Source: Pseudomonas sp. NFIX28
Lineage (GTDB): Bacteria; Pseudomonadota; Gammaproteobacteria; Pseudomonadales; Pseudomonadaceae
Assembly (NCBI RefSeq): GCF_900107395.1
Contig: NZ_FNPW01000002.1
Location: forward strand, 377,826-441,825
DNA length: 64,000 bases
Reading direction: 5' to 3'
In this document: in pieces, positions 46,883 to 55,050 of the stretch
Numbering within the stretch: position 1 is the stretch's first letter
How the letters are laid out: the number at the start of each line of letters is the position of its first letter
The notes under the pieces: model-generated
The model's database searches: none
What the model saw: the letters and a program-made list of their open reading frames with translations, nothing else
What the model was told of the DNA's origin: nothing
Translations under genes and position numbers: made by a program

Positions 46883-46907
46883 CCGGGCGGGAAACGCATC
46901 CGCCCGG
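46883..46907 (+). terminator. possible terminator of algR
   Basis: CCGGGCGG pairs perfectly with CCGCCCGG around GAAACGCAT, 12 bases after the algR stop, but without a T-run. Confidence 0.45.
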
Positions 46908-47011
46908 GAGGTTCCTGCGGCCGGGGAGGGGCTGCGCTTCCTGATACAAATCAAAGCTGATTTGGCTGAGCTGTTATCATCTGCCGTATTTTCTTCAGTA
47001 CGGATTGATCC

Positions 47012-47953
47012 ATGTCCTCTCGCGAAATCCGCATCGCTACTCGCAAAAGTGCCTTGGCCTTGTGGCAAGCCGAATACGTCAAGGCTCGTCTGGAAGCCGC
47101 TCACCCGGGGTTGATCGTGACGCTGGTGCCCATGGTCAGTCGCGGCGACAAGCTGCTTGATTCACCGTTGTCGAAAATCGGCGGCAAAGGGTTGTTCGTC
47201 AAGGAACTGGAAACCGCGCTGCTGGAGAACGAAGCGGATATCGCCGTGCACTCGATGAAAGACGTGCCGATGGACTTCCCCGAAGGCCTGGGCCTGTTCT
47301 GCATCTGCGAGCGTGAAGACCCGCGCGACGCCTTTGTTTCCAATACCTACTCCAGCCTTGACGATCTGCCCGCGGGCAGCGTGGTGGGCACCTCCAGCCT
47401 GCGTCGCCAGGCGCAACTGCTGGCTCGTCGTCCGGACCTGCAGATCCGTTTCCTGCGCGGCAACGTCAATACTCGCCTGGCCAAGCTCGACGCCGGTGAG
47501 TACGACGCCATTATCCTGGCCGCTGCGGGCCTGATCCGCCTTGGCTTCGAAGACCGCATCAGCTCCTCCATCAGTGTCGACGACAGCCTTCCCGCTGGTG
47601 GCCAGGGCGCGGTGGGCATCGAATGCCGCACGGCCGACAGCGAGATCCATGGGCTGCTGGCGCCGCTGCATCATGCCGATACGGCAGACCGGGTTACCGC
47701 CGAGCGGGCCCTCAACAAACATCTGAATGGCGGCTGCCAGGTACCGATCGCCTGCTATGCGGTGCTCGAAGGCGACCAGCTGTGGCTGCGTGGCCTGGTC
47801 GGCGAACCGAGTGGCGGCGTGCTGCTCAGCGCCGAGGCCCGTGCCCCGCGCACTGCGGCGACGGCACTTGGCGTGCAGGTTGCGGACGACCTGCTGGCTC
47901 AGGGGGCCGACGATATCCTGCGCGCAGTCTATGGCGAGGCCGGCGAAGAGTGA
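47012..47953 (+). CDS. hemC: porphobilinogen deaminase
   Basis: This 313-residue enzyme polymerises four porphobilinogen units to hydroxymethylbilane. The dipyrromethane cofactor is held by C242 ([12 protein letters not shown]) and the catalytic aspartate is D84 (SMKDVP). It heads hemC-hemD-hemX-hemY. The order algR-hemC-hemD is that of P. aeruginosa. Confidence 0.96.
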   Translation: MSSREIRIATRKSALALWQAEYVKARLEAAHPGLIVTLVPMVSRGDKLLDSPLSKIGGKGLFVKELETALLENEADIAVHSMKDVPMDFPEGLGLFCICEREDPRDAFVSNTYSSLDDLPAGSVVGTSSLRRQAQLLARRPDLQIRFLRGNVNTRLAKLDAGEYDAIILAAAGLIRLGFEDRISSSISVDDSLPAGGQGAVGIECRTADSEIHGLLAPLHHADTADRVTAERALNKHLNGGCQVPIACYAVLEGDQLWLRGLVGEPSGGVLLSAEARAPRTAATALGVQVADDLLAQGADDILRAVYGEAGEE

Positions 47954-48717
47954 GCGACTGGCGTGTGCTGCTGACCCGGCCCACGGACGAGTCGGTGCTG
48001 CTGGCTGAGACCCTGGGCGAAGCGGGGGTGTTCAGCAGCAGCCTGCCGTTGCTGGAAATCGCAGCCCTGCCTTTAGGCGAAACCCAGCGCGCCCGGATGC
48101 TTGAGCTGCAGCTGTATTGCGCGGTGATCGTGGTCAGCAAGCCGGCCGCGCGAATGGCCGTGCAACTGCTCGAGCAGTTCTGGCCGCGGCCACCGAGCCA
48201 GCGCTGGTTCAGCGTGGGCGCCGCCACGGCGCAGATCCTGGCCGATCATGGGCTGTTGGTCTTTTTCCCCGAGCAAGGCGATGACAGCGAAGCCTTGCTT
48301 GAACTTCCCCAGTTGCGCGAGGCTATTGCGCGCCCTGACCCGCGGGTGCTGATCGTGCGTGGGCAAGGCGGTCGCGAGCTGCTGGCTGAGCGCTTGCGCG
48401 GCCAAGGTGCTAGTGTCGATTATCTGGAACTGTACCGCCGCGACCTGCCGCATTACGCCGATGGGGTCCTGATGCAACGCATCCAAGCGGAACGCTTGAA
48501 TGGGCTGGTGGTCAGCAGTGGGCAGGGTTTCGAGCACTTGCAGCGATTGGCCGGCGAGGCCTGGCCGCAAGTGGCACGGCTGCCGTTGTTTGTACCGAGC
48601 CCCCGCGTCGCCGAGATGGCGCGTGCCGCCGGGGCCGATAAAGTTGTGGATTGTCGTGGCGCCAGCGCCGCGGCCTTGCTAACGGCGTTACGGGAGCAAC
48701 CCGTGCCCGTTCTCTAA
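47950..48717 (+). CDS. hemD: uroporphyrinogen-III synthase
   Basis: This 255-residue enzyme closes and inverts ring D of hydroxymethylbilane. The sequence is diverged, as usual for Hem[43 protein letters not shown] and [11 protein letters not shown] fit the family. It starts at GTG in a 4-base overlap with the hemC stop (GTGA), which implies translational coupling. Confidence 0.93.
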   Translation: MSDWRVLLTRPTDESVLLAETLGEAGVFSSSLPLLEIAALPLGETQRARMLELQLYCAVIVVSKPAARMAVQLLEQFWPRPPSQRWFSVGAATAQILADHGLLVFFPEQGDDSEALLELPQLREAIARPDPRVLIVRGQGGRELLAERLRGQGASVDYLELYRRDLPHYADGVLMQRIQAERLNGLVVSSGQGFEHLQRLAGEAWPQVARLPLFVPSPRVAEMARAAGADKVVDCRGASAAALLTALREQPVPVL

Positions 48718-48734
48718 ACGCAAAGGATGGATAC

Positions 48735-49874
48735 GTGAGCGAAACAGCCTTGCCTAAAGATGATGTCCAGCCAGCAATCGATGCGCCGGCTGAACCCGCA
48801 ACCCCTGCCCCGCAACGCCGTGGCAACGGGTTGGCGATCCTCGCCCTGCTGCTGGGGGCGGCCGGTGTCGCTGCCGGCGGCTGGGGTGTCTGGCAGGTGC
48901 GCAGCCTGCAGGCCAACAATCAACAGCAGCTGGGACAATTGCAGGCCCTGAGCGACGAGGCCCAGAGCCTGAAGCTCAACGGGCAGCGCCTGGCCGAGCG
49001 CCTGGAGCAGTTGCCGGCGGCTAATGAACTGGAAGAGCGCCGCCGCCTGGTCGCGCAATTGCAGGGCGACCAGCAGCGGCTCAATCAGAAGCTCGAGAGC
49101 GTGCTGGGCGCCAGCCGCAAGGACTGGCGTCTGGCCGAGGCGGAGCATCTGTTGCGCCTGGCCAGCCTGCGTCTTTCGGCCCTGCAGGACATCAGCAGCG
49201 CCCTGGCCCTGGTGCAGGGTGCCGACGAGATCCTGCGCGAGCAGAATGACCCGGGTTCGTTCGCCGCCCGCGAGCAGTTGGCCAAGAGCCTTGCGGCCCT
49301 GCGCAGCACCGAGCAGCCGGATCGCACCGGGCTGTTCCTGCAGCTGGGCGCGCTGCGCGACCAGGTGGTCGAGCTGACAGAGCTGGCTCCTGAGTACCGC
49401 GACCGCGGCGATTCGCTGCTGGGGCTGACCGCCGATGGCGATGGCGCGAGCCGCTGGGCGCAATGGTGGGATCAGATCTCGCGTTACATTCGTATCGATT
49501 TCAATGCGGACAAGAACGTGCGGCCGTTGCTCGCCGGTCAAAGCCTGACACAGGTGCGCCTGGCCTTGAGCCTGGCCCTGGAGCAGGCCCAGTGGGCTGC
49601 GCTGAATGGCCAGGCGCCGGTGTATACCCAGGCGCTGGCGGAAGCCCGTGACGTATTGAAGGGCAACTTCAATCAGGACAATCCGCAGAGCAAGCTGATG
49701 CTGGAGCGCGTGTCCGAGCTGAGCAAGCAGCCGGTTACCGTGCAGACGCCAGACCTGACCAACGCCCTGGGCGCGGTTCAGGCCTATCTGGAGCGGCGCA
49801 ACCTGAGCGCCGAGGAGTCGGTGAAGCCACTGGCCAAACCTGCTGCGAATGCCCCGCAGGAGACCAGTCCATGA
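48735..49874 (+). CDS. hemX: HemX-family membrane protein
   Basis: This 379-residue protein starts at GTG with AAGGATGG upstream. It has an N-terminal cytoplasmic Pro/Ala stretch, one membrane segment (about 33-55) and a long coiled coil (about 60-125), then the HemX domain. Despite an old annotation as uroporphyrinogen methyltransferase, no methyltransferase motif is present. Its role is probably structural in tetrapyrrole synthesis. Confidence 0.9.
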   Translation: MSETALPKDDVQPAIDAPAEPATPAPQRRGNGLAILALLLGAAGVAAGGWGVWQVRSLQANNQQQLGQLQALSDEAQSLKLNGQRLAERLEQLPAANELEERRRLVAQLQGDQQRLNQKLESVLGASRKDWRLAEAEHLLRLASLRLSALQDISSALALVQGADEILREQNDPGSFAAREQLAKSLAALRSTEQPDRTGLFLQLGALRDQVVELTELAPEYRDRGDSLLGLTADGDGASRWAQWWDQISRYIRIDFNADKNVRPLLAGQSLTQVRLALSLALEQAQWAALNGQAPVYTQALAEARDVLKGNFNQDNPQSKLMLERVSELSKQPVTVQTPDLTNALGAVQAYLERRNLSAEESVKPLAKPAANAPQETSP

Positions 49875-51109
49875 AGCGCCTGTATGTGATTCTGTTCCTG
49901 GTGATCGCCGCCTCGGGATTGCTGGGGTTGGCGATTGCCGAGCATTCCGGGTACGTCCTGATTGCCTATGACAGCTTCCGCTATGAGTCGAGCCTGTGGG
50001 CGACCTTGGCACTGATTGCGGTGATCTGGCTGGTGATTTGGGGTATCAAGGTGTTGATCGAGCTGGTGATGACCTCCAGCGGCGTGGTCAATCCCTGGTC
50101 GCGACGCAACCGCAGCCGGCGCGTGCAGATTGCCATCGAGCAAGGCCAGATGGACCTTGCCGAAGGCCGCTGGGCCAATGCCCAGAAGCATTTGCATCGT
50201 GCCGCGGAAGCCGAACGCCAGCCTCTGCTGTATTACCTCGGCGCAGCGCGGGCGGCTAACGAGCTGGGAAACTACGAGCAGTGCGACAGCCTGCTGGAGC
50301 GTGCCCTCGAGCGCCAACCCCAGGCCGAGCTGGCGGTTGCCTTGAGCCATGCCCAGTTGCAGACCGACCGGGGAGACACCGAAGGCGCCCTGAGCACCCT
50401 GCAAGCCATGCACGAGCGTCATCCGCACAGCGTCCAGGTGCTGCGACAGCTGCAGCGCCTGCATCAGCAACGGGGCGACTGGTCGGCGGTGATTCGCCTG
50501 CTGCCCGAACTGCGCAAGGACAAGGTCCTGCCCGCCAGCGAACTGGCCGAGCTGGAGCGTCGTGCCTGGGGCGAGAACCTGACGCTCGCGGCGCATCGCG
50601 AAGAAGACGGCGCGGCTGGCCTGCAATCGCTCAATCGCGCCTGGCAGCAATTGACCGCGGCGCAACGCCAGGAGCCGCAACTGGTGCTGGCCTACGCCGA
50701 GCAACTGCGGCAACTGGGCGCCGAGGCCGAGGCCGAAGAGGTGCTGCGTGTCGCGCTCAAGCGCAAGTACGACAGCCATCTGGCGCGGCTGTACGGTTTG
50801 CTGCGTGGCAGTGATCCGGCGCGGCAGTTGCAATTCGCCGAGCAGTGGCTGAAGGACCATCCGAACGATCCGAGCTTGCTGCTAACTTTGGGGCGTCTGT
50901 GCCTGCAAACCAGCCTCTGGGGCAAGGCGCGGGACTACCTGGAAAGCAGCCTGCGCCTGCAACGCAACCCTGAGGCCTGCGCCGAGCTGGCGCGACTGTT
51001 GGCACAGTTGGGCGATACCGAGCGCAGCAACCAACTGTTCCAGGAAGGCCTGGGGCTGTTGGACGAGCGCCTGCTGGCATCGCCCTTGCCGGTGCCCGCC
51101 AGGGTCTGA
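49871..51109 (+). CDS. hemY: HemY-family TPR membrane protein
   Basis: This 412-residue protein has two N-terminal membrane segments (3-25 and 40-60) and TPR-like repeats (about 100-390). It is the proteobacterial HemY (not protoporphyrinogen oxidase); its role in haem metabolism is unclear. It overlaps hemX by 4 bases. Confidence 0.92.
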   Translation: MKRLYVILFLVIAASGLLGLAIAEHSGYVLIAYDSFRYESSLWATLALIAVIWLVIWGIKVLIELVMTSSGVVNPWSRRNRSRRVQIAIEQGQMDLAEGRWANAQKHLHRAAEAERQPLLYYLGAARAANELGNYEQCDSLLERALERQPQAELAVALSHAQLQTDRGDTEGALSTLQAMHERHPHSVQVLRQLQRLHQQRGDWSAVIRLLPELRKDKVLPASELAELERRAWGENLTLAAHREEDGAAGLQSLNRAWQQLTAAQRQEPQLVLAYAEQLRQLGAEAEAEEVLRVALKRKYDSHLARLYGLLRGSDPARQLQFAEQWLKDHPNDPSLLLTLGRLCLQTSLWGKARDYLESSLRLQRNPEACAELARLLAQLGDTERSNQLFQEGLGLLDERLLASPLPVPARV

Positions 51110-51114
51110 ACCGC

Positions 51115-51150
51115 AGGGTTGGGCCGGCCCGAGAGGGGCGGCCCACCCTT
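51115..51150 (+). terminator. terminator-like hairpin after hemY
   Basis: AGGGTTGGGCCG pairs with CGGCCCACCCTT around a GC-rich loop, 5 bases after the hemY stop. No T-run follows. Confidence 0.5.
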
Positions 51151-51273
51151 CAAAAATCTTCCGATCAGGCCACTATGGCCCTTTAATCGCGTCCGGTCTT
51201 GTCAGGTCGCGCCTTGAAAGGGCCGAGCGCTTTCTCTACCGTGGCTGCCTGTTTCTTCCGTTGTGGATACACC

Positions 51274-51795
51274 ATGTCGCTGGCCGGCTCACGCTTGCTG
51301 TTCTCCCTTGTGTTGTTTACCGGTGCCTTGGCCCTGTGGGCTTCGTTTCACCTGGAATCCCGGGTTGGGCTCGAGCCTTGCCTGTTGTGGGTGCTGCAAC
51401 GTTTCTTCGTACTGCTGTTGACCTCGATCAGTCTGGTTGCGGTGCTGCATGGCCCACAATACCCGGCAAGTGCCCTGTATTGGCTGCTGGAACTGTTCTG
51501 CAGCCTGGCGGGTGTCGTTACGGCAGGGCGCCATGTGCTGCTGCAGAATATTCCTTCGGATCAGTTGCTGGCGTGCTTGCCAGACATGCCGTTCATGCTT
51601 GGCAATCTGTCTTGGGGGCGGGCGCTGCAGTTGGTTTTCACCGGGACTGCGCAGTGCGCGCATGTGACCTGGACGCTGCTGGACATGAGCGCCGCGGAGT
51701 GGAGCCTGCTGTTTTTCATCGGTGTGATGATTTTGAGTGCCTATCGGCTGTTGCGTCTTCTGCCGCGAAGCCGGCGCAGGGCGGCCGGGGCATAG
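51274..51795 (+). CDS. DsbB-family protein with altered first CXXC (DsbH-like)
   Basis: This 173-residue four-helix membrane protein is a DsbB homologue at the position of P. aeruginosa dsbH (PA5256). The second cysteine pair, C101 and C128 (VFTGTAQCAHVTW), is present. In the quinone-linked first motif, LEPCLLWVLQRF, the second cysteine is W39 (codon TGG at 51388-51390), so only C36 remains. One base change from TGC or TGT would give TGG. The family normally re-oxidises DsbA; this one may be inactive or work differently. Confidence 0.82.
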   Translation: MSLAGSRLLFSLVLFTGALALWASFHLESRVGLEPCLLWVLQRFFVLLLTSISLVAVLHGPQYPASALYWLLELFCSLAGVVTAGRHVLLQNIPSDQLLACLPDMPFMLGNLSWGRALQLVFTGTAQCAHVTWTLLDMSAAEWSLLFFIGVMILSAYRLLRLLPRSRRRAAGA

Positions 51796-52003
51796 GACGT
51801 CGATTTGCGAAGGGGCGCAAGATTAAACACTTGTATGAACTTTATCTCCTGCGTACCTTGAAGCGCTTGTCGAGCGGGCATAATCTGGCCCGCACGTATC
51901 ACTGCAATTACGTTGCTCGATGCTGTTCTGCCTGGCCGGATATCGATGTTCAGTCCAGTGGCGGATTCAGAGCGGCATGACCCATAAGGGAAGAGAGATC
52001 GCC

Positions 52004-52462
52004 ATGCTCGAAAGTTGTCAGAATGCTCAGGAACGCTGGGGTGGAGTGCATCTGCTGATCGATCGCTGGTTGCAGGAGCGTCACGAACTGGTTCGGGCCT
52101 ATGATGCTCTCGGCGAGGAGCCTGAGACGTTGGCTGAAAATCGACAACCGCTGCAAGAGTTCTGCGGGATCCTGGTCGATTACGTTTCCGCCGGGCACTT
52201 CGAAATCTACGAACAGCTGACCGGCGAGGCCAAGGCCTTCAATGACAAGCGCGGGCTTGAGCTGGCCGAAACCATTTATCCACGGATCGATGTCATCACC
52301 GAAAAGCTGCTGGCGTTCAACGACCTGTGCGACGAAGGAAAATGCGTGGCGGAGAAGTTCAAGGAACTGGGCGGCCTGCTGCATGAGCGTTTCGAACTGG
52401 AAGATTGCCTGATCGAAGTGCTGCACAACGCTCACAAGGAAGAGGCCGCCGTTCAGGCCTGA
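52004..52462 (+). CDS. algQ: Rsd/AlgQ anti-sigma-70 factor
   Basis: This 152-residue protein has the Rsd/AlgQ core ([54 protein letters not shown]). AlgQ binds region 4 of RpoD and in P. aeruginosa affects alginate and virulence genes. ATG at 52004 follows GGAAGAGAG. A terminator follows. Confidence 0.93.
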   Translation: MLESCQNAQERWGGVHLLIDRWLQERHELVRAYDALGEEPETLAENRQPLQEFCGILVDYVSAGHFEIYEQLTGEAKAFNDKRGLELAETIYPRIDVITEKLLAFNDLCDEGKCVAEKFKELGGLLHERFELEDCLIEVLHNAHKEEAAVQA

Positions 52463-52483
52463 CTTGTAGCTTGAGAGTTACCG

Positions 52484-52510
52484 AAACGGTGCGCATTGCG
52501 CGCCGTTTTT
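52484..52510 (+). terminator. intrinsic terminator of algQ
   Basis: AAACGGTGCGC pairs with GCGCGCCGTTT (one wobble pair) around ATT, followed by TTTTT. Confidence 0.85.
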
Positions 52511-52525
52511 CGTTTCTGCGTCACC

Positions 52526-53191
52526 CTAGCCGGTGGTCCCGAGCAGCTCGATTTCAAACACCAGTGGCGTGTAAGGCGCAATCAGGTCGCCCGCACCGTC
52601 GGCGCCGTAGGCCTGGGCCGAAGGAATCACCAGGCGCCACTTCGCGCCCGTCGGCATCTGTGGCAGGGCGCTGCGCCATCCAGCGATCACGCTGTCCAGG
52701 CGAAACCACTGCGGCTGCTGGTTTTGGTCGAACACCGTGCCGTCAGGCAGGCGCCCGGTGTAGCGAACCTGTACCGAACCATTGGGGCCCGGCCGGGCTC
52801 CGTTGCCGGGCGCCAGCTCGGTGAGCAGGATGCCGTTTTCCAGTTCGCGTACACCCGGGCGGTTTTTTTCGGCCGAGAGAAAACGTTGTTCGTTTTCCAG
52901 CGCCACTTCGATTCGCGGCTTGTCCGCTTGCTCGCCAACCTGCGCTTCGTGCTGGGCAAGGATCTGTTCGATGCGCTCATCCTTGAGGGCCAGCGGCTTG
53001 CCCTGGTAGGCCTGTTTCAAGCCTTCGACCAACGCCTGGATCTGCAAGTCGGGGACCTCCTGGCGCAGGCGTTCGCCGAGGCTGGCACCCAGGCTGTAGG
53101 CGAGGTCGTGAGCATCGTTTTTCTGCGAATCTTCGGCGGCCTGAGCCAGTGGTAACAACACGCACAAGGATAAAAAAAGGTAACGCGACAT
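52526..53191 (-). CDS. periplasmic FKBP-type peptidyl-prolyl isomerase
   Basis: This 221-residue protein has a signal peptide (MSRYLFLSLCVLLPLAQA), an FKBP N-terminal dimerisation domain (about 25-115) and a C-terminal FKBP domain (VQVRYTGRLPDGTVFD; VIAGWRSALPQMPTGAKWRLVIPS; PYTPLVFEIELL). It is the counterpart of P. aeruginosa PA5254, between algQ and algP. Confidence 0.93.
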   Translation of the reverse strand: MSRYLFLSLCVLLPLAQAAEDSQKNDAHDLAYSLGASLGERLRQEVPDLQIQALVEGLKQAYQGKPLALKDERIEQILAQHEAQVGEQADKPRIEVALENEQRFLSAEKNRPGVRELENGILLTELAPGNGARPGPNGSVQVRYTGRLPDGTVFDQNQQPQWFRLDSVIAGWRSALPQMPTGAKWRLVIPSAQAYGADGAGDLIAPYTPLVFEIELLGTTG

Positions 53192-53384
53192 GGGCGTTCT
53201 CCGGCCTGAGATGAGGTGGATTATGCCAGTGTGGATATGGCGGCTGGTGAGTAACTTTCTTGTGCGCGAAGAACATTTTCGATCCTCTGCAACGCATGGC
53301 ATTCGATACTGTCAACATGCCCTAGCGGCGGTAGCAGCAGAGGTCTAGTATGAGCCGCAACTCACGTCAGCCAGGAGGTAAACC

Positions 53385-54539
53385 ATGTCGGCCAATAAGA
53401 AGCCTGTAAATACTCCGTTGCATTTGCTCCAGCAGCTTTCGAGCAGCCTGCTCGAACACTTGGAAAACGCTTGTTCCCAAGCCTTGGCTGATGCTGAGAA
53501 ACTGCTCGCCAAACTGGAAAAGCAACGCGGTAAGGCACAAGAAAAACTGCACAAGTCGCGCACTAAATTGCAGGACGCTGCGGCGGCCGGCAAGGCCAAG
53601 GCCCAGGCCAAAGCCAAGGACGCAGTGAAAGAACTTGAAGACCTGCTCGATGCACTTAAAGCACGGCAATCCGAAACCCGCGCCTACATTCTGCAACTCA
53701 AGCGCGACGCTCAGGAAAGCCTGAAACTGGCCCAGGGCGTAGGCCGTGTGAAAGAAGCCGCAGCCAAAGTACTGAGCACCCGCTCCGCCAAGCCGGCAGC
53801 CGCTCCAGCACAGAAAGCCGCAGCCAAGCCAGCGGCAAAAGCTCCTGCCAAACCTGCCGCCAAGGCACCGGTAAAAACTGCCGCTAAACCTGCTGCCAAG
53901 CCAGCCGTAAAAACCGCCGCCGCCAAGCCCGCAACTGCCAAGCCAGCAGCTAAACCGGCTGCTGCAAAAGCTCCTGCCAAGCCAGTCGCCAAACCTGCTG
54001 CGAAAACAGCAGCTGCCAAACCGGCCGCGGCGAAACCTGCAGCCAAGCCGGCTGCAAAACCCGCTGCAAAACCAGCGGCCAAAACTGCAGCGGCCAAGCC
54101 AGCGGCTAAATCCGTAGCGGCAAAACCAGCTGCCAAGCCAGCCGCCAAACCAGCTGCGGCAAAAGCTCCGGTGAAAGCAGCAGCCAAACCTGCAGCCAAG
54201 CCCGCTGCCAAGCCGGCAGCAGCCAAGCCAGCGACGGCGGCTAAACCTGCCGCTGCCAAGCCAGTCGCCGCTAAACCTGCTGCTGCAAAACCAGCGGCAA
54301 AACCTGCGGCTAAACCTGCGGCCAAACCGGCTGCAAAACCTGCTGCCAAGAAGCCAGCCGCAGCCAAGCCTGCTGCTGCCAAACCGGCAACCGCTCCTGC
54401 GGCCGCCAAGCCGGCTACCCCGGCAATCCCGGCTGCCAAGCCTGCGGCACCGGTATCTTCGCCAGCTCCAGCAGCGGCGGCTGCGCCGGTTTCGGCTCCA
54501 ACCGCTCCTGCCAGCACCACGCCAACCAGCGCTTCCTAA
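53385..54539 (+). CDS. algP: histone H1-like protein AlgP
   Basis: This 384-residue protein has an N-terminal coiled-coil domain (about 1-125, rich in Lys/Glu/Ala) and a long C-terminal tail of KPAA-type repeats from about residue 135. AlgP (AlgR3) of P. aeruginosa is a DNA-binding, histone-H1-like activator of algD. The tail, encoded by about 640 bases of near-repeats, is prone to length change. CCAGGAGG lies before the ATG. Confidence 0.95.
   Translation: MSANKKPVNTPLHLLQQLSSSLLEHLENACSQALADAEKLLAKLEKQRGKAQEKLHKSRTKLQDAAAAGKAKAQAKAKDAVKELEDLLDALKARQSETRAYILQLKRDAQESLKLAQGVGRVKEAAAKVLSTRSAKPAAAPAQKAAAKPAAKAPAKPAAKAPVKTAAKPAAKPAVKTAAAKPATAKPAAKPAAAKAPAKPVAKPAAKTAAAKPAAAKPAAKPAAKPAAKPAAKTAAAKPAAKSVAAKPAAKPAAKPAAAKAPVKAAAKPAAKPAAKPAAAKPATAAKPAAAKPVAAKPAAAKPAAKPAAKPAAKPAAKPAAKKPAAAKPAAAKPATAPAAAKPATPAIPAAKPAAPVSSPAPAAAAAPVSAPTAPASTTPTSAS
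53800..54440. repeat. algP: tandem KPAA-type coding repeats of algP
   Basis: The unit encodes AKPAA or AAKPAAKP and recurs tens of times with synonymous changes (for example AAGCCAGC, AAACCTGC, AAACCGGC). Synonymous drift suggests age, while runs of identical units suggest recent slippage. Confidence 0.9.
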
Positions 54540-55000
54540 GCGCCGGTCACCGCGACGCGCAGTGCCTGCAGCGCGTCGCGGTTGAGGTTGGCGGCTTCGG
54601 CCGCCAATCCTTGCAGCCAGTCCTCCAGATCCCGCGCTTCATCCTCCGGCCATCCCTCTGCCAGCGCTTGCAGGCGGCTCAGCAGTTGCCGTTCGGCTTC
54701 CAGTTCCAATGCCTTGACCTGTTCACGCAACACCGCCAATTGCGGATCCGCGCTCGCGGCCGGGCGCCATTGCGTGCGCAGCTGTCGTAACGGGCTGACG
54801 ACGGCGTCGTGCCAGGGCTGGCCCAGGGTTCGCAGCTGTTGCAGGCGCTGTGCGTTGCAAGCCACCCCGCGGGTGCCGAGCCAGACCGCGCAGAGCAAAA
54901 GACAGACATTGGCCCCGGCCGCCTGAAGGTCCAGGCAGGCTCTTTCGACGCCTGGGTGTGCGTAGGTCTTGAGGGTGAAGCTCCACAGGTCAGAGGACAT
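54536..55000 (-). CDS. TIGR02444/DUF2390 protein
   Basis: This 154-residue protein (MSSDLWSFTLKTYAHPGVERACLDLQ...GANVCLLLCAVWLG) matches the TIGR02444 family. It looks helical and cytosolic with no known function. It ends in a 4-base overlap with the convergent algP. Confidence 0.85.
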   Translation of the reverse strand: MSSDLWSFTLKTYAHPGVERACLDLQAAGANVCLLLCAVWLGTRGVACNAQRLQQLRTLGQPWHDAVVSPLRQLRTQWRPAASADPQLAVLREQVKALELEAERQLLSRLQALAEGWPEDEARDLEDWLQGLAAEAANLNRDALQALRVAVTGA

Positions 55001-55050
55001 AGTGCTACTCGCGCCAGTTGCGAACGAAGCTGGTAGACTCCGCCGCCATT

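Noticed and set aside
53711..54520. 269-codon minus-strand frame opposite algP (Ala/Gly-rich)
   Set aside because: It is the mirror of the KPAA repeats and has no independent signal.
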